Shown here: in pieces, positions 33,101-45,686 of the stretch
How the letters are laid out: each line of letters starts with the position of its first letter
How positions within the stretch are numbered: position 1 is the stretch's first letter
From: Mycoplasmopsis pulmonis
Lineage (GTDB): Bacteria; Bacillota_I; Bacilli_A; Mycoplasmatales; Metamycoplasmataceae
Length of the DNA: 64,000 nucleotides
Reading direction: 5' to 3'
NCBI RefSeq assembly: GCF_900660575.1
Contig: NZ_LR215008.1
Coordinates: 434,001-498,000, forward strand
Notes under the pieces: model-generated
Database searches by the model: none
What the model was told of the DNA's origin: nothing
The model's input: the letters and a program-made list of their open reading frames with translations, nothing else
Position numbers and translations under genes: made by a program

Positions 33101-36100
33101 AAAGCTAGTGCAAAAGAATTTAAAACAACTGGAATAAACTACTTAAAATATGTTGGAACTCATGAATACGGACATCACCAAACACTTCAATATGCCCAAG
33201 ATGTAAGTGATCCTTCTTCTGTTATTATTCCAACTGCTATAGGTAGAAATGGAATAAGCTCTTCTCATTTACATAACAAAGATGTTCTTCAACTTTATTT
33301 AGATGCTCGTTCAAGCGGTCTAAAAGTTAGAAAAATAAACCCTGACTATAAACCAAATGAAAGAGGGGTTTTACCTAACTATACTAAAAAGCTTCTTGAT
33401 TCTCTAAAGAAAAGCCAATCAGGAAAAAATGATCATGGACACTCTCATTCAAATGAGGATATTTGAGAAAAAATCAAAGATATTTTTGGAAGTGAAAACA
33501 ATAAAACACTTGATTCAAATGATAAAGTTCTTTCAAATGAAGAAAGACGTTTTTTACAAACTGTTGTTGGAATTGAAAAAGCTGCCAAAGCTAGAAATCT
33601 ACAAAAATATGATCTTTTTATTCTAAACTCTTTTGACCATGAATCAGCTACTATAAATCCTGGAATAAGTGGAAAAAGTGAATACTTTAAATTAAAAGAT
33701 AAAGTTGAATTTTTCCCAGCCGAAGATGAAAATTCTACAGATATCAAAAGTTTTTTTGAAAAAACTGATGTTTTAAGTGATAATTTAGGAAATTTAGTCA
33801 AATTTGACAAAGACAGAAAAATTATTATAGCAACATATAAAGAAGATCTAGCAAATGATACTTTTAGTGATTTAAAACCAACATTTTTTATAGCAAAAGA
33901 CAAGCCATTAATTGATCTTTCTATCTTTGAAAAAACTAAATCACTTAAAGCACTAAAAAAAGAAATTGAAGAAAAACAAAGACTTTTAGAAAATGAATTT
34001 GAAAACTTAGACTTTCAAACTACATTTTCAGTTAATGGATGAAATGGATCTCTTGATAAAAAAGATTTAACTAAAATCGAAGTTATCCATGAAGAAAATA
34101 ATGAATTAAACGAAGATCATTTACAAGATTTTAAAGAATTTGTTGAAGAAACAGGCTTTATAAAAAAAGAATATGTTGATTTTACTAAACTAGAAAATTT
34201 CTATCAAGAATATCTTAAAAGGCACAATGGAAAAGCAAACTTCACTTTTTATCAATTATTGCTTTCAACACTAATTACAGGACAAAAAGTTACACTTGAG
34301 GGAAAAGAATATAAATTAACTCAAAATGATCAAGATGAACTTTGATTGCGTGCAAAAATTTTACATGATGATCCTTCAAGATTTAATGGAATTGATGAGT
34401 TAATAAAGCAAAGAACTTCTTACTATCCTAACTATAGTATTTTCCATTTTGAAAATGCTGATTATTTTGTTAATCCAAGAAAAGAAAACAAAAGACTTAA
34501 AGAACAATTAATAAGAGAAGGTAAAAAAAATTATGATTCCCTTGATATTGCTCTTTCAAATTACAAAAAAGATAATTCACATGAAAATGAAAATAAAAAA
34601 GCAACTCACTATTATTGAGGAGAATTCAATGAATTTAAAGTCAAAATAGATGGAAAAGAACCTATTATCTTAGATGCTTGAGATTATGAACATTTTAACT
34701 TTGGAGATAATCACTTTAAAGAAAATTTCTTTAGAACAAAAGAAAATGAAAGTATAACTTCTTTTGATAGCTTTGAGAGCTTTTTTGAATTTAGCTCAAT
34801 TGATCCACTTAAATTCACTCTTACTGGCCAAGGAGAAAATGCTCAAAGAATTTGAGACATTGACTATGCACTAACTAAGTTTAATCTTTTTGACTATGCT
34901 AAAAAATTAGATTCAGATCTTTTTAAAACAATAACTTTAGATCAAAGCAAAAAATATGATAAAGCAGCTTTAATTCAAGCCTTTGAAAAAGCTTATGGTC
35001 AAGAAAAAGCAAAAGAAAAACTTCAAGATATAGCCAATGATTTAATGGATAAATTTGAAAGCTCATCTTTGGCATTTTTTATGAAAAACCACAATATAAA
35101 AGATCTTAGTGTTGATCATCTTTTTGTTAGTCAAGTAGGTATTTTAGGTTTTAATAACATTACAAAATCACTTAGACCAAATCCAAATGATAATAATATG
35201 GTTATTGAAAGATGAAAAACAAGTCCAATTGATTCTAGCGATGTAATTCTAAGATGAAAAACAGACAATCCATCAAATGACTCAAGAATTGTTATGGATG
35301 CTATAAGAAAATTTTTAAAAGACAACAACATTGATGATTCAAAACTTGATCTTTTTAAACTTAAATATATTTTAGGAACTCAAATTTTAAATGGTAAAAA
35401 TGATGAACAAATTTTTATACCAAATAATTTCCAAATAAATGAGTTAAATAATAAAAATATCTCTCGTTTTGAAAATGACTTTGGTCAATACTTTAGTGAT
35501 TATGTTTTTAACTTTGCAGAGTCTTTAACTAGAGATTATGTTCAAACTAGTTATGTTCCTTCACAAAAACAACTTAAAAACATGAATGGTTATTTAAAAG
35601 GCTTTAGTGAATGAAATACTGGAAATGAATATTATGTTAGTGGATCTTTGACTAAAAAATGATTAAATCAAATTAATGTCTTAAGTGATGATTTATTGCG
35701 AAGAAGAAGCATTTACAGTAGATGATCTTATGTTGAACAAGCTAGCCAATTTTTACACTTTGGCAATGCTCAAGTTTTTGAAAACTACTCTAAAAAATTA
35801 GATGAAGTTCTAAGTACATTAACTAAAAAAGAATTCAAATTTGATCAGCAAAGTCCATTAGTAAATTATTTTGAACTTTTAGATTCATATCAAGAAAAAA
35901 GACAAAAACTAAATGAAGAATCAACAAAAAAAACCGAAGAGCTTAGAGATAGAAGTGATTTAAAATACATCGAAAAATTTATTATAGCTTCTAAAGAAGA
36001 GAAAAAATATCAAAGCAAATTTAGCGAACTTGAAAAACAACTTGAAAAAGCTACTGGAAATCTAGTTTTAAAATTGGATGAATTAACAAAATCTTTCTAC

Positions 36101-36886
36101 TTAGAAGCTGGTAGTTTATTTGATAAAGAATCTTACAATTTAATTACCAAGGTTATCTTTGATAATTTATTAGATAACACTAGAGCATATTTAGGTAATT
36201 TCTTAGGTCAAAACAACACAACAAACAATGGATTTTTCAAAGACCGTTGAGAGAAAAAAGAACTTGGTTGAGAGCTCTATGATGATAAAGGAGTTGCCAC
36301 AAAAGATGATAAACTTAACATAACAGAATTTGATGGAAAAACCAAAATTACCAATAGAGCTAGAGCTTTTTGAATTTACTCATTAAAAGCTCAAGGAATT
36401 GGTGATAAAACAGTTAGTGGTATTTGAAGAGATGAAAAAAGAGATGCCGTTACATTTTGAGGTTTTGTTGACAAAGCCACTCATGAAAAAATTGACTATA
36501 TTAGTTTAAAAAGAGTTGATGATCCTTCTGAAAAAATTGATATTCCACTAAATAAACAAAACACAAATAATTTATTCTACTTTAAAAAACAAGCAAGTCC
36601 AGATTCAAAAACAACTCTTAAAGATGAAGGTTTTGACTCATGAATTACAAACTTTAACATTTTATCTACTTTTAGTAACTCAGTTCTTACAGCTCTAAAA
36701 AATAGAAAAATAAAATATGAAATTTACTTTAGTGATAAAGATAAAAATGAAATTGAAGGAGCTTTAAACTTAGGTAAAACAAAATATCTAGCTGAAAATG
36801 GTAAGGCATATAACCAAGCACCAATATATATAGAAAAGGGAGAGGATGGAAAAACTTATCTTGTTTTACAAGAACAATTTAAGTAA
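30151..36886 (+). pseudogene. PDxFFG-family large surface protein with PF04200-like repeats and HEXXH motif; frameshifted at an A9 tract
   Basis: The gene starts at ATG 30151 (AAAGGAG) with a signal anchor (residues 10-28). The name-giving PDSFFG is at about 197-202. Two to three repeats of ~95 residues follow (LKVKVKLTK ... LTNLKT), like the lipoprotein-17 variable surface domain. At 31619-31627 a run of nine A shifts the frame and the first frame soon ends at TAA. With eight A the second frame continues to TAA 36884, for a total near 2240 residues. That part holds THEYGHH at 33158, a zincin-type HEXXH motif. It lies between oppF and oppA, suggesting an exported protease feeding peptides to Opp (inference). 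The A9 may be a phase switch, a decay event or a sequencing error. Confidence 0.75.
31619..31627 (+). repeat. Poly-A (A9) slippage tract in the PDxFFG gene
   Basis: Nine consecutive A at the point where the frame changes. Deleting one A joins LLDEKKESLGLAS in a single frame and restores the third repeat unit. Confidence 0.85.
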
Positions 36887-36892
36887 AATAAT

Positions 36893-39607
36893 ATGAACAA
36901 AAAAAATATAGCTTTATCGATTTTTGCTCTTAGCTCTAGTGCTTTAATGCTAGTGGCTTGTTCAACTCAAGAGAGCATTGCAACTAAAAATTTAAATTTA
37001 GACAATAGCACAAAAGTTGACTTTGGAGTAGCGAGCAATCCTATTAACTCATTAAATTACATCAAAAACTCTTCAATGGACAAAATTAGACCTAGTTTAA
37101 TTGAAGGGATGTATAAATCTTCAATAAGTGCCAATACAGCTTTTGGTAATGTTTTAAAACTTCCTTCATTAGCTTTTACTTCTTGAAATAATCAAAATGC
37201 CACTAGCTCTTCAACAGGTAGTGAGCTTTTAGAAAATCCTGAAAATATTTTTAGAAGCAATAATTTCTATCAAATAAGTAACTTTTCCCTTACAACAGGA
37301 GTAGCCGCTTACAACTCACCTAATTATAGTTCTGTAAGAGGGCTAATAAACAACAACAACAACTATGTCTCAGTTGTTTTTAGAGTCAATAATGGACTAA
37401 GCAAATGATCAAATGGTAAGGAAGTGACTCCTCAAGATTTTATAGATGCAGCTCACTATATTTTAGACAACAACACAGCTAGTCAAAAAATTGTTAATTA
37501 TTTAAATTTAAATATTAAAAATTCACAAGCCATTGTTGATGCACAAAATGATTATGTTAAAAAATTTGGAACCAACTATAAAAACCCTTTTGGTAGAAAA
37601 GAATATAAATTCGATGAAAATAGAAAAATCTTTGTCGAAGACTATAGCAAGCCAAGCTGAGAAAGTCAAAATGAAGCTGATCAAGAATATGTTGAAAAAA
37701 TCAAAAAAGCAGCTTCTTCACTAGGACTTTACACTGGAAGAGTCTTTGTTGAGTACTCAAATGATCAAATTAGATCATTTGTAAATGCCCTTCCTGAAGA
37801 AAACAAAAACTTTAATAGCAAAAGTACTTTTATTTACATAAAAGAGGGCGACGAAATTAAAAAAGTTAATCTAAATCCAAATCCTTATTTAGATCCAAAA
37901 CAAGTTTTTGAAGGAGCGCAACTAAAAGCTAAATATAGTTTTTTTGCCCAAGATGACTTTGAATTAAGAGTTGATTTGGAAGATAGTAATCCTAAGAACA
38001 TAAATGCTATTTATAATGATCTTCTTGTATCAAATGTGTTTTTACCAGTTAATCGTGAATTTGTAGAGACAAAAGCTGGTGGAATTGACAATTTTGGTAG
38101 TACTTTAGATAAATTCTTGTGAAATGGTCCTTTTGACATTGAAAGTATTGAATTTGGCCCTCAAGGTAATATGATTTTAACCAAAAGAGATCAATACTAC
38201 TCTTCAGATATAACTCTTTCAAAGAAAATTAAAGTTTTCTTTGCTGATGAACTTGAGGTTCTTTCACTTCTTTTCCATGAAGGCTACATTGCCAACACCA
38301 AAATTAGTAATACTTACTTACCTAAATTTTGAGCAAAAGAAGAGACTAGAAAGTTTTTAACAAAAACTAGTGGATATGGAACCATTGCCCTTCAAATGAA
38401 TCTAGACAAAGTTACAAATTCTCAAAGCTACTTGCAAGATGAAGATCTAAGAAAAGCTATTTATTATGCAATTAATCGTGAGGATATTTTAAGTCTTACA
38501 AACTGGGATTCATCTTTTCCTGTATATAACTGAACAGCCTTTGGTCAAGCTACAACTAATAGAGGTATTAACCTAGAGCTATTTTTTGATGGAATTAAAT
38601 ATAAAAGTGAATACATTAAAGATGATGGAGAAAATCTTGAAATGCCACTACAAATAGCTGATTATGTTGTCCATAATGCCAAAAGATTTAAATTTGAAAA
38701 TGTTGAACGAACAGATAAAGCTTTTGAGCCAAGAGTTTCTAATTTCTTTTTAGAGCGCTTTAAAGCTCGCTATCCAGATTTAAAAGATGTAACTCTAAGA
38801 TTTGTCTATACAGGTAATGAAGCTTTAAAAGCAGCTTTAGGTATTCAAGATAGCCTTAGAAAAATAACCAATGACTTTATTAAAATTGACATTCAGGGTT
38901 ATGCCTCAGGAGTTTATCAATCTAAAATTTCAAGTGGTGAATTTGACCTAAGTTATCAAAACTTTGATAAATATGGAACAAGTGCTCACTCATATATAGC
39001 TACTTTTTTTAGTAGTGATGGAATTAGCTTCGAAGATAATAAAACCAATGGTTATATTAAAAATCCAGCTGGCTCATGAACTTATTATGATTGATTTATT
39101 TCAAAGACTAAAGAACAAATGCAAGAAATTTACAAACGCCTTGAAATTGATGAGTTAAATCAGAAAAAATTTGAAGATTTAATTACAAGAAAAATCAAAA
39201 AAGACCAAGATAATAACCCTATTAAAAAACCACTTCGTTTAGGTTTTGGCCAAGATACCCCATTTGTTAAAGATGTAAATGGCAATGTTATAAGTGTTTT
39301 TGACTATGAAGAAAGTGAAACTGAGTATTCTCAAAGAATTAGTGCTTTTTTCAATGGTGCTTTTAGTCAAGAAGAAATACAAGAGGGCTGAAATGATCAT
39401 AAAGTTTTTGCACTTGTAGCTATTTTTGAAAAAATCATTAGAGAAGCAGCTCCAATTATTCCACTAATTGAAGTTGATACTAACTGAAGTGTTAATCGTC
39501 TAGCTGGAGTTGGAAGTACTTATACTTATACCCTTCAAACAGCCTATGATGTCAACAAGCCTCCTAGTGTTAATTTCCCTCTTCCAAGCAATCCCAACAG
39601 CGAATAG
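36893..39607 (+). CDS. oppA: Oligopeptide-binding lipoprotein OppA
   Basis: A 904-residue lipoprotein with signal peptide and lipobox LVAC (Cys 23). Length and pattern match the long OppA of mycoplasmas, a periplasmic-binding-protein homologue (SBP_bac_5 type) anchored outside the membrane that hands peptides to OppBCDF; the conserved region near 38440-38500 (DLRKAIYYAINREDI) is the best match. TGA Trp codons are frequent. It starts 6 nt after the PDxFFG stop with no Shine-Dalgarno, suggesting coupled translation. In some mycoplasmas OppA also has ecto-ATPase and adhesin roles; nothing here confirms that. Confidence 0.88.
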
Positions 39608-40154
39608 AAGCTTAATTTCTATATCTAGAGATTCAAACTTTATTTTTAATGATGGAAAATATGCTTTTTTATTTAAAAAATTATTTAATTGCTTTAAAAG
39701 ATTTTAAGAGCCTATTAACTAATATTGACCTCTTTTGGCGTAGTTTGTTTTTATAAAATACAATAAAATAAAAATCAAAATCTAGCTTAAAAAGCTAGTA
39801 AGCAAGCTTAAAAAAAGCCTAAAAAATAAAGATAAAAATAATTATTAATTACTTTTAGAATCTATCTTTTTGGCTTTTGTTCAAAGATAGACTTTATTTT
39901 TATTTTTTCTAGCTAACTAAGGATAAATTTTATAGATTTTTTTAATTACAAAAATAACCTTAGGTAAATAAAAACTACTTTAGCTTAATTAAATTACAAG
40001 TTAATTTAATTCAAAAAAAATAAAACAAAAAGAGCCTAAATATAAAAAAATTTTATAACTTCAAAAATTTAGAATTACAAAAATTAACTAAATTTTATTG
40101 AACTTTTAGTTTTATTTAAAAAACAATTTTTTATCTTAAAAAGAAGGTGATAAA
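39608..40154 (+). other. Intergenic region after opp operon
   Basis: About 550 nt without a convincing ORF. A perfect small hairpin CTAGCTT-AAA-AAGCTAG lies at 39782-39798 without a T tail. A terminator-like hairpin follows at 39861. AGAAGGTGAT before ATG 40155 is the ribosome-binding site of the next gene. Confidence 0.55.
39861..39908 (+). terminator. Probable terminator of the opp operon
   Basis: TCTATCTTT (39861-39869) pairs perfectly with AAAGATAGA (39883-39891), followed by a T-rich tail. Confidence 0.65.
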
Positions 40155-41717
40155 ATGACTAATTTTAAAAAAATGATAATAACTAATGGAGATATACTAA
40201 ATTCTGTATCTGCATTTAGTCCAGCTAATAATTCAATTGCAGCAATGAGCAAATATGAAAAATTTGAATTAAAACAAAATTTTGAACTAAAAGAAAAAGA
40301 TTCAATTGACAATAAAGACTTTTTAGCTATAGATGATGATTCATTAATGGAGCAACAAAGAGATTATGTAAATGGTTTTTTGAACTCTTTTGATTTAACA
40401 AAATTATCTAAATCTTCAAAATCTGAAATTAATCAAGAAATTAACAATACTTATAGAGAGATAAAAATAGGAGCCATATCAATTTCAGATATTAAAAGAC
40501 AAATTGAACAAAATAATCCAGATTTTTTTAATTCAATTAAACCTTATATTGATAAGAGCTATGATCTTGATATCAACTTAGCTAATATAAAAAGTGATTC
40601 AAGTATTTTTGCATTAAATGATGCTCAAGACATATATAAAGATCCAAAATCACTTTTACAAGATTCCCAAAAAGAAAACATTATTGATTTAAATAAATTA
40701 GATGATTTGTACTTAGAACAACAAGACTTTTTTTATGAAGGTAGATTTGATCAAAACCAAGACACAGATCAATTTCCTTTATTTATTCCTCGACATAAAA
40801 AAACTTTTGATTTAAAAGACTTGCATGACAGGCGCTCAGAAATACAAGCTTTAATGTTTAACCCAAATGAACTAGATCCTTTTGGTGGTGGATGAGGAGG
40901 TGGAGGTGGAGGATACTATCCACCAAAAAAATCAACCACTAACAATAACCGAAATAGCACTGAAAATAATATTATAGTTGATAAACAAACTATTAATGAT
41001 CTTAAAGTAGAATTTAATAAAATTAAAAGCAACTTTGATGAGTGTTTAAAAAAATCAAAAAACTTGTTATATCACTTAGAAAATTACTTAATAGGTTTAA
41101 AAACTTTTAATACTCTATCAGCTACTCTTAGTGCTGCATCTTGAGCTTTGTTTTTATGATATTCAGCACAATCAGTTTTAACTTTTGGAGCATCAACTCC
41201 TCTTGCTATAGCAGTAGGAATTCAATCTGGAATTATGACTTATTTTACAAATGAAGGCTTCAATACACAATATGAAGTTGAAAAACAAATTAAAGAAATA
41301 AAAGATGAATTAAATTCTTATGAGCTTAATAAAGTAAAAGAAAACTTCGAAAAAGGCTTTGATAATTGATATGAAAATTTAACAAAGTTTAAAAGAGATG
41401 TTTTTGATGGTCCAAATGTTGCCAAAAGAGTATTTAACGTTGCAACTAGCTCTTCTATGCTAAGGTATGAGTTATTTGACGCTTTACCAAGTTTACTTTC
41501 AAAAAAGTTGTCTAATATGATCGCTCAAAAGACATTTAAAAATAATTTTTTAAATAATATTATCAAAAAATTTTCTACTATTTTAACTTCTAAAAGAGCT
41601 GTTTTAATTGGAACAACTTGAGCATCGCCAATTGTTATGGCTATTTCTGTTTTAGATGGTGTTGTTGGAGCTGCTTCTATAATATTTGATCTTGCATATA
41701 ATGACATAATCAAATAA
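40155..41717 (+). CDS. Unrecognised Gly-rich-linker protein with hydrophobic C-terminal half (cassette protein A1)
   Basis: A 520-residue protein with GAAGGTGAT upstream. It has no signal peptide. Residues 1-235 are hydrophilic and acidic (KKMIITNGDILNSVS start). A linker of ten Gly broken by one Trp lies near 247-258, then YYPPKK and a likely coiled coil. A long hydrophobic hairpin (about 325-365, WALFLWYSAQSV ... IQSGIMTYF) and a second hydrophobic segment near the C-terminus (RAVLIGTTWASPIVMAISVL) follow. TGA = Trp at 40893 and others. The first ~415 residues are nearly identical in DNA to the copy at 44118; the last ~105 diverge. Soluble front plus membrane-inserting back recalls pore-forming effectors, but I recognise no family. 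Confidence 0.75.
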
Positions 41718-41735
41718 TTTTTTAGGATAAAAATA

Positions 41736-42743
41736 ATGTATACAAACGATACAGAAAATTTTTATAGATTTATAAATTTAAAAATAAAAATAGATCTTAG
41801 ATTTAATTTTTTAGTTGGTATTAGAACATATATAAATTTAATAAGAGCATTTTTAATTCCAAGCATTAGTGATTTAAAAATACAATTGAAAATAAATAGA
41901 GTAATTAATTGTTTTAGATGAGTAAATTTACTTGCTTATTTTGTTTGAATTATTTCAATTTTATTAGTTTTTCCTCCTGTTGACATATTCGATTTAAAAT
42001 CTACTTTACTATATGTAAATAAATATTATGAATATCTTATAATTTTGACTTTTTTTCCATTTGTCTTACCTTATTTATATTTTTTTATTCATCCTTTCAT
42101 AATATTGTTTATTAAAAAAATATTAATAAAAATATATGAAAAAAATTTTGGTAAATTTGAAAGGACAAAACAATATGAAATAAGTTTATATGGTGAAAAA
42201 GACTTTATTAACTGATTAAACTTTTTATATGATTTAAAAAGAATAGATTCTTGATATGAAGTTGGTATTTATTATTTAGAAAAAGATCCAAGTAAAAAAA
42301 CCCAAATTTTAAATAATATAAATCAATTTTATGAAGCTAAAAAAATAAAGAAAAACAAAACATCATTTTTGTCTAAATTAGTAGCAAAAAGACAAGTTTC
42401 TTATATTTATAATATGTCTATTTTTTTTAAACAAATTTTTATTAATTATAGTAATTACAAAATGAATGGCACAATAAAGATAGCACCTTTTATAGCTTCT
42501 ATTCCCCTTGGTATTTTTGTATCTATTACTCTTTTTCTTTTACATTTTTCTAATGAAGCCTTTGCTAATCAACAAAAAGTGCTTTATTGAATTGTAAATG
42601 TTATTCCAATCATTAATATTTTTCTATATTTACAATGTTACTTATTTTTGCAATTTATAAGATACAAAATGGATTATGAAAGAAAATATCTTTTAAGAGC
42701 AATTAAGGAAGAAAAAGAAATTTATAAACCTAATGGAAATTAA
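41736..42743 (+). CDS. Four-TM membrane protein, cassette partner M1
   Basis: A 335-residue protein starting 18 nt after A1, with TTAGGATAAAAATA upstream. A conserved N-terminal block (ENFYRFINLK ... FLVGIRTYINLI ... FLIPSISDLKIQL) is followed by two membrane segments, a cytoplasmic middle with the strongly conserved IDSWYEVGIYYLEKDPSKK, and two more membrane segments near 42470-42670. Paralogues are M2 (42908) and the broken M3 (45687). Directly following the A gene in both cassettes, it may be a partner, receptor or immunity factor for A. No known family is recognised. Confidence 0.72.
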
Positions 42744-42907
42744 AAACTCAACTCAAAATAATAATCAATCTTTATTTGATTTTAAACCAAGTATATTTAA
42801 CAAAATTTATTTGTTTTAAAATTTATAATTCTTAAAAATTAAGATCTAATAAATAAAATTTTCAATGAAATTGAATTAAAATTTATTTATTAAAAAAAGG
42901 TTAAAAA

Positions 42908-43888
42908 ATGCACACAAATGATCAAGAAAATTTTCATAGATTTTTAAACTTAAAATTATCGCGAGAAATTAGATGAGGTTTTCTTGTTGGTCTAAGAGTT
43001 TATAAAAATTTAATAAAATCCTTTTTAATTCCAAGCATTTCTGATTTAAAAATGCAACTGGAAATAACTAAAATAGTTAATCGTTTTAAATGAGTGAGTT
43101 TTTATCTTTTGATTATTGAGTTCTTTTGAGTTGGACTAATTTTTCTACCTTTTGATAAATTCGGTATACAAACAAAAAAATTTGATTTTCCTCTTTATTA
43201 TGGAATTATTACTTCACTTATGATTTTTCCATTTGTTGTTTATTTTTTTGTTCAACCCTTTGTAGTTAATAAAGTTAAAAAAGAATTAATAAAGCTTTAT
43301 GAATTAAATTTTGACACTTTTAAAATAGATACAAAAGTTAACAAAAAAATCTATAGCGAAAAAGAAATTAGAGATTGAATGGATTTTTTATATAATCTAA
43401 AAAAAATAGATTCATGATATGAAGTTGGAATTTACTATTTGGAAAAAGACTTAAAAAATAAAGAGAAAATTTTAAACAATATAAATCAACTCAATGAATC
43501 TACAAAAAGAAAAAAAATCAAAAGATCTTTTTGAAACAAAATAAAAGCAAAATGGCAAGTTATTTTTATTCATAATATAGCTCTAATTTATAAACAAATT
43601 CATGATAACAGCACTAATAAAATAACCGAATGAAAAAAGAAAGAAATTGCTTTTGCTTTTGCTCTTCCAGTATTTTTATTTTGTTGACTTATTCCATTTT
43701 TTTTAGTAACTTTTGCATCAGCAATTTTTCAAGAAGAAAATGTAATTATATTATTTAGATTTTTTGTACCTCAATTATGCGTTGTTATGCTTTATTTATC
43801 ATCTCTATTTTTTCAATTAGTATTCTATTTATTGCGTTTAGAGAAACGAGAAATATTAAACTCATCATTAAATAGATGACAAATTTAA
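42908..43888 (+). CDS. Four-TM membrane protein, paralogue M2
   Basis: A 326-residue paralogue of M1 sharing the N-terminal block (ENFHRFLNLK, LIKSFLIPSISDLKMQLEI) and IDSWYEVGIYYLEKD, with four membrane segments in the same places. It is clearly more distant from M1 than M3 is. It has no A gene directly in front of it and lies 164 nt after M1, with AAAAAGGTTAAAAA upstream. In toxin-immunity arrays such an orphan partner gene is common, but that reading is inference. Confidence 0.7.
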
Positions 43889-44117
43889 ATTTATTTAAAA
43901 AAATTTAGAAAAAGAAAATTAAGTTTTAACTTATTTCAAAAATCTATCTTTGCATTGAATTTATTAAAATGTATTTTTCATTTATATATAAAAATTTGAT
44001 TTCATATTTTCTTTTTTATAACTAAAAAAGATTAGTTTTAATAAACAAAAAATTTGATTTTTATAACAAGAAAAAAATCACAAAACAAAAACTATTACAA
44101 AAAGGAGATACTCTAAC
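43889..44117 (+). other. Intergenic region in front of cassette copy 2
   Basis: 229 nt, strongly AT-rich, with no ORF. AAAGGAGATACT just upstream of ATG 44118 is a strong ribosome-binding site, so the decayed A2 copy keeps its translation signal. Confidence 0.5.
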
Positions 44118-45674
44118 ATGGCAAACTTGAAAAAAATGATAATAACTAATGGAAATATACTAAATTCTGTATCTGCATTTAGTCCAGCTAATAATTCAAT
44201 TGCAGCAATGAGCAAATATGAAAAATTTGAATTAAAACAAAATTTTGAACTAAAAGAAAAAGATTCAATTGACAATAAAGACTTTTTAGCTATAGATGAT
44301 GATTCATTAATGGAGCAACAAAGAGATTATGTAAATGGTTTTTTGAACTCTTTTGATTTGACAAAATTATCTAAATCTTCAAAATCTGAAATTAATCAAG
44401 AAATTAACAATACTTATAGAGAGATAAAAATAGGAGCCATATCAATTTCAGATATTAAAAGACAAATTGAACAAAATAATCCAGATTTTTTTAATTCAAT
44501 TAAACCTTATATTGATAAGAGCTATGATCTTGATATCAACTTAGCTAATATAAAAAGTGATTCAAGTATTTTTGCATTAAACGATGCTCAAGACATATAT
44601 AAAGATCCAAAATCACTTTTACAAGATTCCCAAAAAGAAAACATTATTGATTTAAATAAATTAGATGATTTGTACTTAGAACAACAAGACTTTTTTTATG
44701 AAGGTAGATTCGATCAAAACCAAGACACAGATCAATTTCCTTTATTAATTCCTCGACATGAAAAAACTTTTGATTTATAAGACTTGCATGACAGGCGCTC
44801 AGAAATACAAGCTTTAATGTTTAACCCAAATGAACTAGATCCTTTTGATGGTGGATGAGGAGGTGGAGGATACTATCCACCAAAAAAATCAACAACTAAC
44901 AATAACCAAAATAGCACTGAAAATAATATTGTAGTTGATAAACAAACTATTAATGATCTTAAAGTAGAATTTAATAAAATTAAAAGCAACTTTGATGAGA
45001 GTTTAAAAAAATCAAAAAACTTGTTATATCACTTAGAAAATTACTTAATAGGTTTAAAAACTTTTAATACTCTATCAGCTACTCTTAGTGCTGCATCTTG
45101 AGCTTTGTTTTTGTGATATTCGGCACAATCAGTTTTTACCTTTGGAGCATCAACTCCTCTTGCTATAGCAGTAGGAATTCAATCTGGAATTATGACTTAC
45201 TTTACAAATGAAGGCTTCAATACACAATATGAAGTTGAAAAACAAATTAAAGAAATAAAAGAAGAATTAAATTCTTATGAGCTTAATAAAGTAAAGGAAA
45301 ACTTCGAAAAAGGCTTTGATAATTGATATGAAAATTTAATGAAATTTAAAAGAGATGTTTTTGATAGTCCGAGTGGTTTATTAAGAGTGGCTAATGTAAT
45401 TACTTCTCCATCTAAAACAAGAAATAAATTATTTAGTGAGCTTCCAAAAAAACTTTCTGAAAAATTGGCTGATCAAATTTCTCAAAAAACTTTTAAAAAC
45501 CAATTTTTAAATAATTTTTTAAAGAAATTTTCTACCAACTTAACTTCTAAAAGAGCTATTTTAATTGGTACTACTTGAGCTTCACCGATAGGAACTATTA
45601 TAAGTGTTTTAGATTCTATTGTTGGAACAACAAATATGATATGAGATATAGGATATATGCTTAGACTTAAATAG
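44118..45674 (+). pseudogene. Second copy of cassette protein A (A2), broken by a nonsense codon
   Basis: Nearly identical to A1 from its start through about 45355, including non-coding third positions. At 44778-44780 a TAA replaces the AAA of A1, ending the product at 220 residues, just before the Gly-rich linker. The frame behind it stays open to TAG 45672, so decay looks recent. A 6-nt deletion shortens the Gly linker by two residues. After about 45360 the sequence departs from A1 and encodes a related but clearly different C-terminal region. Alternatively the N-part is a functional short product. Confidence 0.85.
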
Positions 45675-45686
45675 GAGATTTAAAAA

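Noticed and set aside
33445-33903. 152-residue minus-strand ORF inside the PDxFFG gene
   Set aside because: It is antisense to a clearly coding frame and has no start signal or recognisable product.
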